From Streptosporangiales bacterium (lineage in GTDB: Bacteria; Actinomycetota; Actinomycetes; Streptosporangiales; WHST01): a DNA stretch of 45,916 bases. Where the stretch lies: the NCBI GenBank assembly GCA_009379955.1, contig WHST01000040.1, positions 1 to 45,916 of the forward strand. The letters are read 5' to 3'. Below are positions 8,472-16,595 of this stretch, piece after piece. The notes below the pieces were generated by a model. It searched no databases and was not told where the DNA came from. It worked only from the letters and a program-made list of their open reading frames with translations. Every line of letters starts with the position of its first letter. Position 1 is the first letter of the stretch. The position numbers and the translations under genes were made by a program.

Positions 8472-8948
8472 TCAGACCACGTCTTCCAGCACCGCGCCGG
8501 GTCCTGGGCGGGGCTCGGTGTCCCGTGCGCTCAGGCCGCCGTGTCCCGCCTCGCAGGTCAGCTCGGCGCTCACGACCGCACCGCAGTCCTGGTGCGTGAC
8601 GACGACGGCGGGCCCGCTGTCGTCGGCCAGGTATCGGTCGCCCCACTGCATCAGCGCGACCAGCGCAGGGAACAGGTCGCGCCCCTTCTCGGTGAGCCGG
8701 TACTCGAAGCGCTCGCGGTGCCCTGTCTTCCGGTACGGGTGCCGCACGAGTAGGTCATGCTCGACCAGGGTCTGCAGCCGGACCGCGAGGACGTTGCGGG
8801 CCACGCCGAGGTTGCGCTGCAGGTCCTCGAAACGCCGGACGCCGTAGAACGCCTCCCGCAGGATGAGCAGCGTCCAGCGTTCACCGACGACGGTCAGGGT
8901 GCGCCCGATGGAGCAGTTGTCGCTGCGGTAGCGAGATCTCTGATGCAT
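8472..8948 (-). CDS. HxlR-family transcriptional regulator
   Basis: This is a 158-residue winged-helix protein. The N-terminal CSIGRTLTVVGERWTLLIL (about 12-30) with a lone Cys, and YGVRRFEDLQRNLGVARNVL, are hallmark HxlR sequences. This family often senses reactive or electrophilic compounds through that Cys. The ATG at 8948 is chosen because it places the conserved Cys about 12 residues in; an upstream start at 9014 would run into the promoter. A C-terminal extension after about 115 carries CGAVVSAELTCEAG, two extra Cys that could bind metal. It is divergent from the tautomerase gene and probably represses it through the operator at 9004-9026. Confidence 0.9.
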   Translation of the reverse strand: MHQRSRYRSDNCSIGRTLTVVGERWTLLILREAFYGVRRFEDLQRNLGVARNVLAVRLQTLVEHDLLVRHPYRKTGHRERFEYRLTEKGRDLFPALVALMQWGDRYLADDSGPAVVVTHQDCGAVVSAELTCEAGHGGLSARDTEPRPGPGAVLEDVV

Positions 8949-8969
8949 GGGCTCACCGGATGGTCTGGG

Positions 8970-8999
8970 TTGACAGTCGAGACTCAGCCTACCTACGGT
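8970..8999 (+). promoter_or_regulatory. sigma70-type promoter for the tautomerase gene
   Basis: A perfect -35 hexamer TTGACA (8970-8975) is followed after 18 bases by TACGGT (8994-8999), which fits TAnnnT. Transcription would start near 9006, inside the palindrome. Confidence 0.6.
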
Positions 9000-9003
9000 A
9001 CAG

Positions 9004-9026
9004 CTGAGTTGCATTCAGCAACTCAG
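9004..9026. promoter_or_regulatory. operator palindrome, probable HxlR site
   Basis: CTGAGTTGC (9004-9012) and GCAACTCAG (9018-9026) are perfect 9-base inverted arms around ATTCA. The site overlaps the predicted transcription start of the tautomerase gene and lies 56 bases upstream of the HxlR start, so one dimer could repress both genes. Confidence 0.7.
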
Positions 9027-9045
9027 TGCGACCAGGAGGCCCGGC

Positions 9046-9522
9046 ATGCCGATGCTCGACGCGTACATCCCCGAGGGCGCACTCTCCGCCGAAGCGGAAC
9101 GGAATCTGCTCACCGAGCTCACGACGATCCTGTTGACCTGGGAAGGCGCCGATCCGCGGAACGCGGCGGCGCGGTCGATCGCATGGGTCTTCCTGCACCG
9201 GCCCACGGCGGTCCTCGTCGGCGGCGAGGCGACCGGCGAACCGCGGTACAAGATCGTCGCCACGGTGCCGGAAGGACAACTCGACGACGAGCGGCGAGGG
9301 GGCATGGTCGCGGCCGTCACCGACGCGGTCCTGAAGGCCGAGGGTGCCACGCGGAAGCGCGACGCCCTGCGCGTCTGGGTCTTCACCCAGGAGGTCCCGG
9401 ACGGCAGCTGGGGCGCCGGCGGTCGGATCCAACGGCTTGCCGACATCGCGGGTTTCGTCCTGGGCGACGAAGCGGCCGGCGAGGCACACGCCAGGGCGCA
9501 GCTGAGCGCCGCGCGCTCCTGA
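9046..9522 (+). CDS. tautomerase-superfamily protein (fused two-domain type)
   Basis: This is a 158-residue protein of about twice the 4-oxalocrotonate tautomerase monomer length. Met is followed by Pro2, the catalytic general base of the superfamily after Met removal. Two beta-alpha-beta units are visible (4-75 and 80-140); the second contains WVFTQEVPDGSWGAGGR, typical of the cis-CaaD/MSAD-like members. The substrate is unknown. The RBS AGGAGG lies just upstream of ATG 9046. The operator at 9004-9026 and the divergent HxlR gene suggest induction by a small reactive compound. Confidence 0.82.
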   Translation: MPMLDAYIPEGALSAEAERNLLTELTTILLTWEGADPRNAAARSIAWVFLHRPTAVLVGGEATGEPRYKIVATVPEGQLDDERRGGMVAAVTDAVLKAEGATRKRDALRVWVFTQEVPDGSWGAGGRIQRLADIAGFVLGDEAAGEAHARAQLSAARS

Positions 9523-9543
9523 CGGGGCACACCGCGCCGGGCC

Positions 9544-10263
9544 TCAGCCGAGGATCGCGCGGACGAGCAGGGCGACGCTCGCCAGGCCCGAGATCACGAG
9601 CACGGCGACGCGGGTGCGTCGCGGGTCGAGCACCCGGACGGCCCAGCGCGACGCGAGGGCGCCGACCGCGATGCCGGGGAGCAGCAGCGCGGCGGTACGC
9701 ACCTCGGCGGTGCCGATCTGCCCGGTCACGGCGAGCCCGGCCACCGAGAGCGCTGTGCCGGCGAAGAAGAACGTGGAGAGGTTCGCGCGCAGCCCTTCGC
9801 CGTGCCACGACTGCATGAGCCATGCCACCGGCGCCGCGCCCGTCGAGACGGCGGTGCCCATCACGCCGGAGACCGCGCCGGCCCCGATCAGCGTGGGACG
9901 GGAGATCACCGGGCGCAGGCCGAGCACTGACAGCAGGACGGCGACGAGCACGGTGACGCCGAAGAACGCCTCCAGGCCGCGGGTCGGCAGGACGATCAGG
10001 ATGGTGACGCCGAGCACCGTGCCGGGTACCCGGCTGACCATCGCCCAGCCGAGCTCGCGGAACTCCAGCGACCGGCGGCCGGCGAACGCGAGCACGCTCG
10101 TCAGCACGACGGCGATGAGGAGCAGCGGGCCGGGGACGAGGTCGGGGTCGAGCAGCGCCAGCAGGGGGGCGCAGAGCAGGCCGAGTCCGAAGCCGAGGCT
10201 GCACTGCAGGCAGGAGCCGGCGGCGAGGGCGAGGGAGGCGAGGAGGTAAGGCGTCAGCTCCAT
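9544..10263 (-). CDS. TauE/SafE-family membrane exporter
   Basis: This is a 239-residue protein with about seven or eight hydrophobic segments and the internal repeat of the TauE/SafE (DUF81) family. Typical landmarks are the N-terminal helix pair with GFGLGLLCAPLLALLDP, and GAGAVSGVMGTAVSTGAAPVAW at the start of the second half. The family transports organosulfonates, sulfite or other anions out of the cell; the substrate here cannot be read. It is convergent with the tautomerase gene, 21 bases apart. Confidence 0.88.
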   Translation of the reverse strand: MELTPYLLASLALAAGSCLQCSLGFGLGLLCAPLLALLDPDLVPGPLLLIAVVLTSVLAFAGRRSLEFRELGWAMVSRVPGTVLGVTILIVLPTRGLEAFFGVTVLVAVLLSVLGLRPVISRPTLIGAGAVSGVMGTAVSTGAAPVAWLMQSWHGEGLRANLSTFFFAGTALSVAGLAVTGQIGTAEVRTAALLLPGIAVGALASRWAVRVLDPRRTRVAVLVISGLASVALLVRAILG

Positions 10264-10316
10264 CTACTGCCGGCCCGACGCCACGTAAGAACCTCCTACG
10301 CAGACATGCTAGGTCG

Positions 10317-10352
10317 GCGGTTCGCGGGCCGCCGTAAGACGTGGCGAACCGC
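10317..10352 (-). terminator. hairpin after the LLM oxidoreductase gene
   Basis: GCGGTTCGC (10317-10325) and GCGAACCGC (10344-10352) form a perfect 9-bp stem with an 18-base loop, starting 15 bases past the LLM stop codon on the minus strand. Confidence 0.45.
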
Positions 10353-10367
10353 ACAGGGGGCGTACGG

Positions 10368-11327
10368 TCAGCGATGCGCGAGCCGGATGACGTCGTCGAG
10401 GTCGTCGCGGGCCGCCGCCGGATCGGGTCCTGGCCACAGGCCGACGCTGTGCACGCCCGCCTCCTCGAGCGCCGCGATGTGCGCCACGGCGTCGTCGAGC
10501 GTGCCGATCGGCCCGATCTCCTGCCACCAGTCGGACGGGATCGCGGCGAGGACGTCCTTGCCGCGGTCGGCGTACAACGCGGCGAGGTCGTCGTAGAACG
10601 GCAGTGCCCGCAGCTCGGTGTTGGGGTCGTCGAGCAGCATGGCCAGCCACGGGACCATGTCGCGGTACGCGTCGGCGCGGTCGTGCTTGACGCACATCGC
10701 GGAGAACGCCGCGACGTGGAAGCCGTCCGGGTGTCCGGCCTGCTCCAGTGCCCTGCGTACGTGGGTCGGGCTGGCCGGCTCGGCGAGCACGACCCCGCCG
10801 GCGACCCGGCCGGCGAGCGCGAGCGACTTCGGGCCGCGCACCCCGGCGAGCAGCGGGGGCACGGTCGTCGGTGGTCGTTCGAGTCGTACCTGGTCGAGCG
10901 TGACGTACCGGCCGTCGACGGTCACCGTCTCCCCGGCGAGCAGCCGGCGGACGGCCGTCATCACCTCGTCGAGCGCGGTCAGCGGCGACGCCGGACGCGC
11001 GCCCATCTGGCCCATCCACGCCTGCACGCCGTGCCCGATGCCGGGGAGCACACGACCCGGCGCCAGCTCGCACAGGGTGGCGATCTCCATCGCCGTGACG
11101 GCGGCGTTGCGCGACACCGCGGGCAGGACACCGATCCCGACGGTGAGCCGTTCGGACACCGCGAGCGCCGCCGCCGCGAGGCTCACGCCCGCGGTGTAGA
11201 AGACGTCCTCGATGACCCACAGCTCGTCGGCGCCGCCGTCGTCGAGCAGTCGTGCGAAGTCGTGCACGAGCGCGGGCGGGAAGGTGCGGGGGAAGCACAT
11301 CCCCACCGCGGCACGGTTGTCGGTCAT
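10368..11327 (-). CDS. LLM-class flavin-dependent oxidoreductase
   Basis: This is a 319-residue TIM-barrel protein of the luciferase-like/F420-dependent group. It contains the early strand GMCFPRTFPPALVHDFARL, VGIGVLPAVSRNAAVTAMEIATL, and the cofactor-region motif GRVLPGIGHGVQAWMGQMG, all typical of actinobacterial F420-dependent methylene-H4MPT reductase-like enzymes. Late residues GTLDDAVAHIAALEEAGVHSVGL are the usual helix before the final strand. The ATG at 11327 is used; the open frame extends far upstream but that part is the shadow of the next gene and the tandem repeats. Whether it uses FMN or F420, and on what substrate, is not visible. Confidence 0.85.
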   Translation of the reverse strand: MTDNRAAVGMCFPRTFPPALVHDFARLLDDGGADELWVIEDVFYTAGVSLAAAALAVSERLTVGIGVLPAVSRNAAVTAMEIATLCELAPGRVLPGIGHGVQAWMGQMGARPASPLTALDEVMTAVRRLLAGETVTVDGRYVTLDQVRLERPPTTVPPLLAGVRGPKSLALAGRVAGGVVLAEPASPTHVRRALEQAGHPDGFHVAAFSAMCVKHDRADAYRDMVPWLAMLLDDPNTELRALPFYDDLAALYADRGKDVLAAIPSDWWQEIGPIGTLDDAVAHIAALEEAGVHSVGLWPGPDPAAARDDLDDVIRLAHR

Positions 11328-11410
11328 CGGATACCCCGTCTCGTCGGCCCGGCAGGACACACCGAGCATGCCACCAGCCGCCGACACGTGCCGATTTCCC
11401 CGTCTCCGCT

Positions 11411-11503
11411 TGGGGTCCCCGGTCGTGGTGCTGGCACCTGCTGGGGTCCCCGGTGGTGGTGCTGGCACCTGCCGGGGTCCCCAGCGGTGGTGTCGGCACC
11501 TGC
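11411..11503. repeat. 31-bp tandem repeat, three units
   Basis: Units at 11411-11441, 11442-11472 and 11473-11503 are near identical; units 1 and 2 differ at one base. Each contains GGGGTCCCC and the near-palindrome GGTGCTGGCACC. The array lies upstream of the LLM gene and just past the 3' end of the sugar-lactone oxidase gene, both on the minus strand, so it may act as a terminator cluster, operator array or simple minisatellite. Confidence 0.85.
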
Positions 11504-11526
11504 GCAGGGTGCGGCCGCGGTCGACC

Positions 11527-12828
11527 TCAGACGTCGAGGACCGTGCGGAGGTACGGGTTGTCGAAGGAGCGACCGGGGTCGAGCTCGTCACGCAGCGCCG
11601 TGAAGTCGCCGAAGCGCGGATAGAGGTCGCGCAGCCGTGCTGCGTCGAGGCCGTGCAGCTTTCCCCAGTGCGGCCGTCCGTCGACGGCGGCGACGATGTC
11701 CTCGACGGCGGCGAAGTAGCGCTCGTGCGGAAGTCGCGGGTACTGGTGCACTGCGATGTACGCGGTGTCGCGTCCGTACGCCGTCGACAGCCAGACGTCG
11801 TCGGCGGCCGCGAACCGCACCTCGACGGGGAACGGGATCCGTTCACCGCTCGTGTCGATCCACTGCCTGATCCCGAGGAGGACGTCGGTGATCGCGGCGC
11901 GAGGGACGGCGTACTCCATCTCGAGGAAGCGCACGCGCCTCGGTGAGGTGAACACCCGGTACGACGTGTCGGCGTACTCCCGCGCGGACAAAGCACGTGC
12001 GCTGACGGTGTTGATCGCGGGCGTCAGGCGCGGGGCGGCGGCGCAGAGCCGGTTGACGAGGCCGAAGACCGTGTTGGAGAGCAGCTCGTCGTCGAGCCAG
12101 CCGCGGAACGCGGGCACCGGACGGCGTGGCGCGTCGCCCGGGAGTCGGGTGTTGCGCTTGGTCAGCGCCACGCCGGTATGCGGGAACCAGTAGAACTCGA
12201 AGTGGTCGGTGCCCTCGACCAGCGCGTCGAGGTCCGCGAGCACACGGTCGAAGGACATCGGCGCCTCGACGGCGCTCAGGACGAAGGCCGGCTCGCACCC
12301 GAGCGTGACGGTGGTGATCACGCCGAGCGCGCCGAGGCCGATGCGGGCGGCGGCGAACAGGTCGGGACGCTCGTCCGCCGAGCAACGCACGACCGAGCCG
12401 TCGGCGAGGACGAGCTCGAGCCCTCGCAGCTGCGTCGCGAGGCCGCCGTACGCGCGGCCGGTGCCGTGCGTCCCGGTCGACACCGCTCCGGAGATCGTCT
12501 GACTGTCGATGTCGCCGAGGTTGGTCATCGCGAGGCCCATCTCCCCGAGCAGCGGACCGAGCCGGTGCAACGGCATGCCCGCCTGCACGGTCACCTCGCC
12601 GGTGGCGGCGTCGGCGCGGACGAGCCGGTCGAGCCGGTCCATCCGCAGCAGGCATCCGTCGGTGACCGCGATGCCGGTGAACGAGTGGCCCGAGCCCACC
12701 GCCTTCACCGTGAGCCCGTCGCGTACGGCGGCGGTGACGGCGTCCGCGACGCTGCCGGTATCCGCGGGCGTGACGACCCGCGCGGGACGCGCCGACTGGT
12801 TGCCCGCCCAGTTGCGCCAGCCCTCCAC
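11527..12828 (-). CDS. D-arabinono-1,4-lactone oxidase family FAD enzyme
   Basis: This is a 433-residue flavoprotein of the aldonolactone oxidase/VAO family. The N-terminal FAD domain includes VKAVGSGHSFTGIAVTDG, where the His of GHS is the usual covalent flavin site, and DSQTISGAVSTGTHGTG. The C-terminal cap has the family signature RPHWGKLHGL. Such enzymes oxidise sugar-1,4-lactones or alditols with O2. Two GTG codons compete; the one at 12828 is preferred because GGAGGAGG lies 5 bases upstream, whereas the GTG at 12834 abuts it. It diverges from the PLP deaminase/aldolase gene, a pairing I recall from several actinobacteria. Confidence 0.88.
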   Translation of the reverse strand: MEGWRNWAGNQSARPARVVTPADTGSVADAVTAAVRDGLTVKAVGSGHSFTGIAVTDGCLLRMDRLDRLVRADAATGEVTVQAGMPLHRLGPLLGEMGLAMTNLGDIDSQTISGAVSTGTHGTGRAYGGLATQLRGLELVLADGSVVRCSADERPDLFAAARIGLGALGVITTVTLGCEPAFVLSAVEAPMSFDRVLADLDALVEGTDHFEFYWFPHTGVALTKRNTRLPGDAPRRPVPAFRGWLDDELLSNTVFGLVNRLCAAAPRLTPAINTVSARALSAREYADTSYRVFTSPRRVRFLEMEYAVPRAAITDVLLGIRQWIDTSGERIPFPVEVRFAAADDVWLSTAYGRDTAYIAVHQYPRLPHERYFAAVEDIVAAVDGRPHWGKLHGLDAARLRDLYPRFGDFTALRDELDPGRSFDNPYLRTVLDV

Positions 12829-12909
12829 CCGCACCTCCTCCGTCGCCCGCGCCGCGCCGGGCAAACCGAAGCGTCGCACCGGCCGGGCACGGCTGCAAGG
12901 ATGTCCGCC

Positions 12910-14127
12910 ATGCCGAACAGCTGGGCCCCGGCCGACCAGCGGTACGCGCGGCTGCCGACGCTCGAACGGGCGACCTCGGAGCTCGACCCGCCGTTCGCCG
13001 TGGTCGATCTCGCGGCCCTGCGCGCGAACGCCGGCGACCTCGTCCGCCGCTCGGCCGGCACGACGCTGCGGCTCGCGACCAAGTCCGTGCGGTGCCGCGA
13101 CGTGACGAGGCGGGTGCTCGCGGAGCCCGGCTGGTCGGGCGTGCTCGCCTACACGCTGCCCGAGGCGCTCTGGCTCGCGGGCGAGCTCGACGACGTGGTG
13201 GTCGGCTACCCGACCGTCGACCGCGGCGCGCTCCGCACGCTCGCCGCCGACGAGCGGCTCGCCGCGCGGGTGACGCTGATGGTCGACTCCGTCGAGCAGC
13301 TCGACGTCGTCGACTCGATCCTCGGCCGCCGGCGTCCCGAGCTGCGGGTGTGCCTGGAGGTCGACGCGTCGTTGCGGATGCTCGGCGGACGCGTGCACGT
13401 CGGCGCGCGCCGGTCACCCGTGCACGCGCCGGCCGAGGCCGGGGCCACGGCGCGCGCGATCGCGCTGCGGCCGGGGTTCCGGCTGGTGGGCGTGATGGCA
13501 TACGAGGGTCAGATCGCGGGCGTCGGCGACGACGCGCCCGGCTCGCCGGTGCGCCGCGCGCTCGTCCGAGCCATGCAGCGCCGCTCGGCCGCCGAGCTCG
13601 CCGACCGCCGCGCCGCGGCCGTCGCCGCCGTACGCGCGGTGGCGCCGCTGGAGTTCGTGAACGGCGGCGGCACCGGCAGCGTCGACCGTACCGCCGCGGA
13701 GGCCGCGGTCACCGAGGTCGCAGCCGGGTCCGGCCTGTACGGGCCGACGCTGTTCGACGCCTACCGCGCCTTCCGTCCCCGCCCGGCCGCGTACTTCGTG
13801 CTGCCCGTCGTGCGCCGGCCGTCGCCGGCGATCGCCACCGTGCTCGGTGGCGGCTGGATCGCGTCGGGGCCGCCCGGCGCGGACCGCCAGCCGCGCGCGG
13901 CGTGGCCGCCGGGCATGCGGCTGCTTCCCGCGGAGGGCGCCGGCGAGGTGCAGACCCCGTTGCGCGGCGGTGCCGCCGCGCGGCTGCGCCCGGGGGACCG
14001 GGTGTGGTTCCGCCACGCCAAGGCCGGCGAGCTGTGCGAACACGTCAACGTCCTGCACCTCGTCGACGGCGACCGCGTCGTCGCGACCGTCCCGACCTAC
14101 CGCGGCGAGGGCATGGCCTTCCTCTGA
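12910..14127 (+). CDS. PLP-dependent amino acid deaminase/aldolase (alanine-racemase fold)
   Basis: This is a 405-residue fold-type III PLP enzyme. The N-terminal alanine-racemase-like barrel has the cofactor lysine in RLATKSVRC (K58) and the phosphate-loop region VNGGGTGS. The C-terminal D-serine dehydratase-like domain carries WFRHAKAGELCEHVN, where His and Cys/His sit at the position of the metal site of D-threonine aldolases and D-serine dehydratases. The likely reaction is deamination or retro-aldol cleavage of a D-hydroxy amino acid, inferred from family. ATG 12910 has AAGGA 8 bases upstream; ATG 12901 is an alternative three codons longer. It is divergent from the lactone oxidase, and ends before the 56-bp palindromic element. 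Confidence 0.85.
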   Translation: MPNSWAPADQRYARLPTLERATSELDPPFAVVDLAALRANAGDLVRRSAGTTLRLATKSVRCRDVTRRVLAEPGWSGVLAYTLPEALWLAGELDDVVVGYPTVDRGALRTLAADERLAARVTLMVDSVEQLDVVDSILGRRRPELRVCLEVDASLRMLGGRVHVGARRSPVHAPAEAGATARAIALRPGFRLVGVMAYEGQIAGVGDDAPGSPVRRALVRAMQRRSAAELADRRAAAVAAVRAVAPLEFVNGGGTGSVDRTAAEAAVTEVAAGSGLYGPTLFDAYRAFRPRPAAYFVLPVVRRPSPAIATVLGGGWIASGPPGADRQPRAAWPPGMRLLPAEGAGEVQTPLRGGAAARLRPGDRVWFRHAKAGELCEHVNVLHLVDGDRVVATVPTYRGEGMAFL

Positions 14128-14157
14128 CGGCCGCCCCGGCCCACCGCCGCCCGCCCA

Positions 14158-14213
14158 ACCCGTGAGGGGCACCCCCACCGGACCCTGGCACGGTGAGGGT
14201 GCCCCTCACGGGT
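14158..14213. repeat. 56-bp palindromic element, copy 1
   Basis: The left arm 14158-14180 (begins ACCCGTGAGGGGCACC) and right arm 14191-14213 pair over 23 bases with one mismatch; the loop is 10 bases. It lies between convergent genes and could terminate both. Close copies lie at 34940-34995 and 41202-41258. Confidence 0.85.
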
Positions 14214-14245
14214 CGGCTGCTGGACGTAACGGCGGGGGTGAGGGG

Positions 14246-14881
14246 TCAGTAGAGCTTGCGGAGGATCAGGGTGAGTGCGTCGGTCACATGGGCGCGCACG
14301 ATCTGTTCGGCGCGGTCGCTGTCGCGGGCGGTCACGGCATCGATGAGGTCGAGGTGCTGGCGCGACGACGTCGCGAGGTCGTCGGCGCTGTAGAGCGCCG
14401 CGAGCCGCTGGTTGAAGTGGTACAGCCGGGTGCGCTCGATCAGCTCGCTGAGCCGCCGGTTTCCCGCGGCGTCGTTGACGAGCGCGTGGAACGCATCGTT
14501 GTTCGCCACGCGTTCCGCGGGCTCGGTGATCGCGGTGGCGAGCTCCTTCGCGCCGGCGATCGCGGCGACCTGCTCGTCGGTCGCGCGGTCGCAGGCGAGC
14601 CGCGCGGCGTAGCCTTCGTGGCAGGCACGCACCTCGTACAGCTCGCGCACCTCGTCGGCCGTGTGCTCGTAGACCTGCCACCGGCGGCGATGCAGGACGA
14701 TGAGGCCGTCGGCCGCGAGACGTTGCAGGCTCTCGCGTACGGGAGTGCGGCTGACCTCGAGTCGCGCGGCGAGCTCGGCCTCGAAGAGCACCTCGTTGGG
14801 GCGGAGCACGCCGTGCACGATGCCCCAGCGCAGCTGGTCGTAGACCCTGCCGGCCCGGTTGACCTTCGCGTCGTCTGCCAC
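14246..14881 (-). CDS. GntR-family regulator, FadR/FCD type
   Basis: This is a 211-residue regulator. The N-terminal winged helix (about 10-72) shows LRPNEVLFEAELAARLEVSRTPVRESLQRLAADGL, the classic GntR signature with the TPVRE turn. Residues 80-205 are an all-helical FCD domain, with Asp and His positions (NDAFHALV, RQHLDLIDAV) suited to metal or carboxylate-ligand binding. It is preceded by the TPP-enzyme gene on the same strand (4-base gap), so it is probably cotranscribed and regulates that enzyme and perhaps the lost transporter across the island. Confidence 0.9.
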   Translation of the reverse strand: MADDAKVNRAGRVYDQLRWGIVHGVLRPNEVLFEAELAARLEVSRTPVRESLQRLAADGLIVLHRRRWQVYEHTADEVRELYEVRACHEGYAARLACDRATDEQVAAIAGAKELATAITEPAERVANNDAFHALVNDAAGNRRLSELIERTRLYHFNQRLAALYSADDLATSSRQHLDLIDAVTARDSDRAEQIVRAHVTDALTLILRKLY

Positions 14882-14885
14882 GCCG

Positions 14886-16493
14886 TCAGTACACCGGTCT
14901 CGTGGTGTCGCCGTCGAGCGCGCGGTGCCACGAAGGGACAGGTGGGACGTCGTCGATCAGGTGCGGCACCTCGACGTCGACGTACGTCGGGCGCCCGGTC
15001 GCGAACGCCTCGCGTACGGTGCCGCGCAGCTCGTCGAGGTCGGTGACGCGGACGGCCGCGAGGCCGCACGCCCTGGCGACGCCGACCGCGTCGATCGGCC
15101 CGGGGTCGACGCCGAAGTAGCGGCGGTCCGTGTAGAGGTGCTGCAGCATCTTGATCCAGCCGAGACTGTGGTTGGTGAACTGGACGAAGACGATCGGCAG
15201 CTCGAACCTGGCGACGGTCTCGAGCTCGCCGCAGGCCATGGCGAAGCTGCCGTCGGCGGTGAAGGCGAGCACCGGACGGCCGGGCCTGGCGAACGCCGCC
15301 CCGACGGCGCCCGGGATCGCGTACCCCATCGGTCCGTGCCCGCGCGGCACCACCGTCGTACGCCCCGGCTGCCGCACCGTCCAGTGACTCGCGAGGTTCG
15401 GGGTAGGAGTGCCGGGGTCGGCGACCACCACGGTGTCGTCGCCTGCGACGTCGCGCAGAGCGAGGACGACGTCCCTGGCGAGCAGCTGCCCCGCCGCGGG
15501 GGTGACTCCAGGGTCGGTGCGCCGGTCGTCGCGTGCGTGCGCGATCGCCGCGACCCGCCGCTCGCGTTCGTCGGAGCCGATCGCGGAGAGGACGCCGGCG
15601 AGCGCTCCGAGCACGGTCGCGGCGTCGCCCACCAGCCGGTGCGCGCCGGGGTAGTTGCGCCCGGCGCGGTCGGGGTCGATGTCGATCGCGATGACGGTCG
15701 CCGTGCGCGGGGGCGAGGCGAAGCTGTCGGTGTCGGTGGCGTTGGCACGCGTGCCGACCAGCAGGACGACGTCGGCGCCGGCGAGGAACGCGTTGACGCC
15801 CCGGCCGCCGCCGTTGTTGCCCGCGATGCCGAGCGCACACGGATGCGTCTCGGCGATCGCGCCCTTGCCGTGGATCGTCGTGGCGACGCCGGCGCCGAGC
15901 GCCTCGGCCACGTCGGCGAGCTGCCGGTACGCGGCGGACGTGTGCACCCCGCCGCCGGCGAGGATCGCGGGACCGCGCGCGCCCACGAGGATCTCGCCCG
16001 CACGGCGAACGGCGTCATCGTCCGCCGCGGGTCGGTGCGACGGCACCGCGGTGGTGTCGTCGTGTACGTCCGCGGGCAGGTCGGCCGCGGACTCGACCAC
16101 GTACTGCGCCTTGGTGGCGGCGCTGAACAGTGCCCGCTGGTCGATCTCGGTCAACGCCCCGGTGCCGCGAGAGTCGCGGTGGATGTCGGTGACCAGCACG
16201 AGCAGCGGCACGCTCGAGGCGTACGCCTCGCCGAGTCCGCCGACCACGTACGTCGTGCCGCCTCCGGACGACACCTCGACGACGCCCACCCGGTTGGTGA
16301 GCCGCGCGTACGCGTCCGCCATCGCCGCGGCGTGCCGCTCGTCGCGGGCGAGCACGTGCCTGAGGTCGCCGGTGCGGTCGTACCGGGCGTCGTACAGCAC
16401 CACGCCGGTGTCGCCCGGCACGCGTCCGTCGGGCAGGCAGAGGTAGACCGCATGACGTGACGGCAGGCGATGCTCGACGAACGATGTCGGCAC
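14886..16493 (-). CDS. thiamine-pyrophosphate enzyme, acetolactate-synthase-like; probable N-terminal frameshift
   Basis: This is a 535-residue member of the POX/ALS superfamily. The N-terminal Pyr domain keeps the catalytic Glu in RDERHAAAMADAYAR; the central domain has AILAGGGVHTSAAYRQL; the C-terminal PP domain has TADGSFAMACGELETVARF and TNHSLGWIKM. The usual GDG of the TPP motif reads ADG here. The GTG start at 16493 is poor: in another frame just upstream the DNA encodes MAGADIV, the expected family N-terminus, and removing one T from GTTCGTCGAG (about 16480) would fuse it in frame. The activity (acetolactate, oxalyl- or sulfoacetaldehyde-type chemistry) cannot be told. It runs toward gntR. 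Confidence 0.82.
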   Translation of the reverse strand: MPTSFVEHRLPSRHAVYLCLPDGRVPGDTGVVLYDARYDRTGDLRHVLARDERHAAAMADAYARLTNRVGVVEVSSGGGTTYVVGGLGEAYASSVPLLVLVTDIHRDSRGTGALTEIDQRALFSAATKAQYVVESAADLPADVHDDTTAVPSHRPAADDDAVRRAGEILVGARGPAILAGGGVHTSAAYRQLADVAEALGAGVATTIHGKGAIAETHPCALGIAGNNGGGRGVNAFLAGADVVLLVGTRANATDTDSFASPPRTATVIAIDIDPDRAGRNYPGAHRLVGDAATVLGALAGVLSAIGSDERERRVAAIAHARDDRRTDPGVTPAAGQLLARDVVLALRDVAGDDTVVVADPGTPTPNLASHWTVRQPGRTTVVPRGHGPMGYAIPGAVGAAFARPGRPVLAFTADGSFAMACGELETVARFELPIVFVQFTNHSLGWIKMLQHLYTDRRYFGVDPGPIDAVGVARACGLAAVRVTDLDELRGTVREAFATGRPTYVDVEVPHLIDDVPPVPSWHRALDGDTTRPVY

Positions 16494-16595
16494 CGGCCAT
16501 GGGCGCGACGATGACGGCTGTCCCGAGGCGCCACATCATCCGCCATCGATCGGCCATACGTTCGATCAGGAGATGACGCAATGCGCGGGGGCTAC

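Noticed and set aside
11411..11503. CRISPR-like array
   Set aside because: Units are directly adjacent with no spacers, only three copies, and no cas genes nearby.
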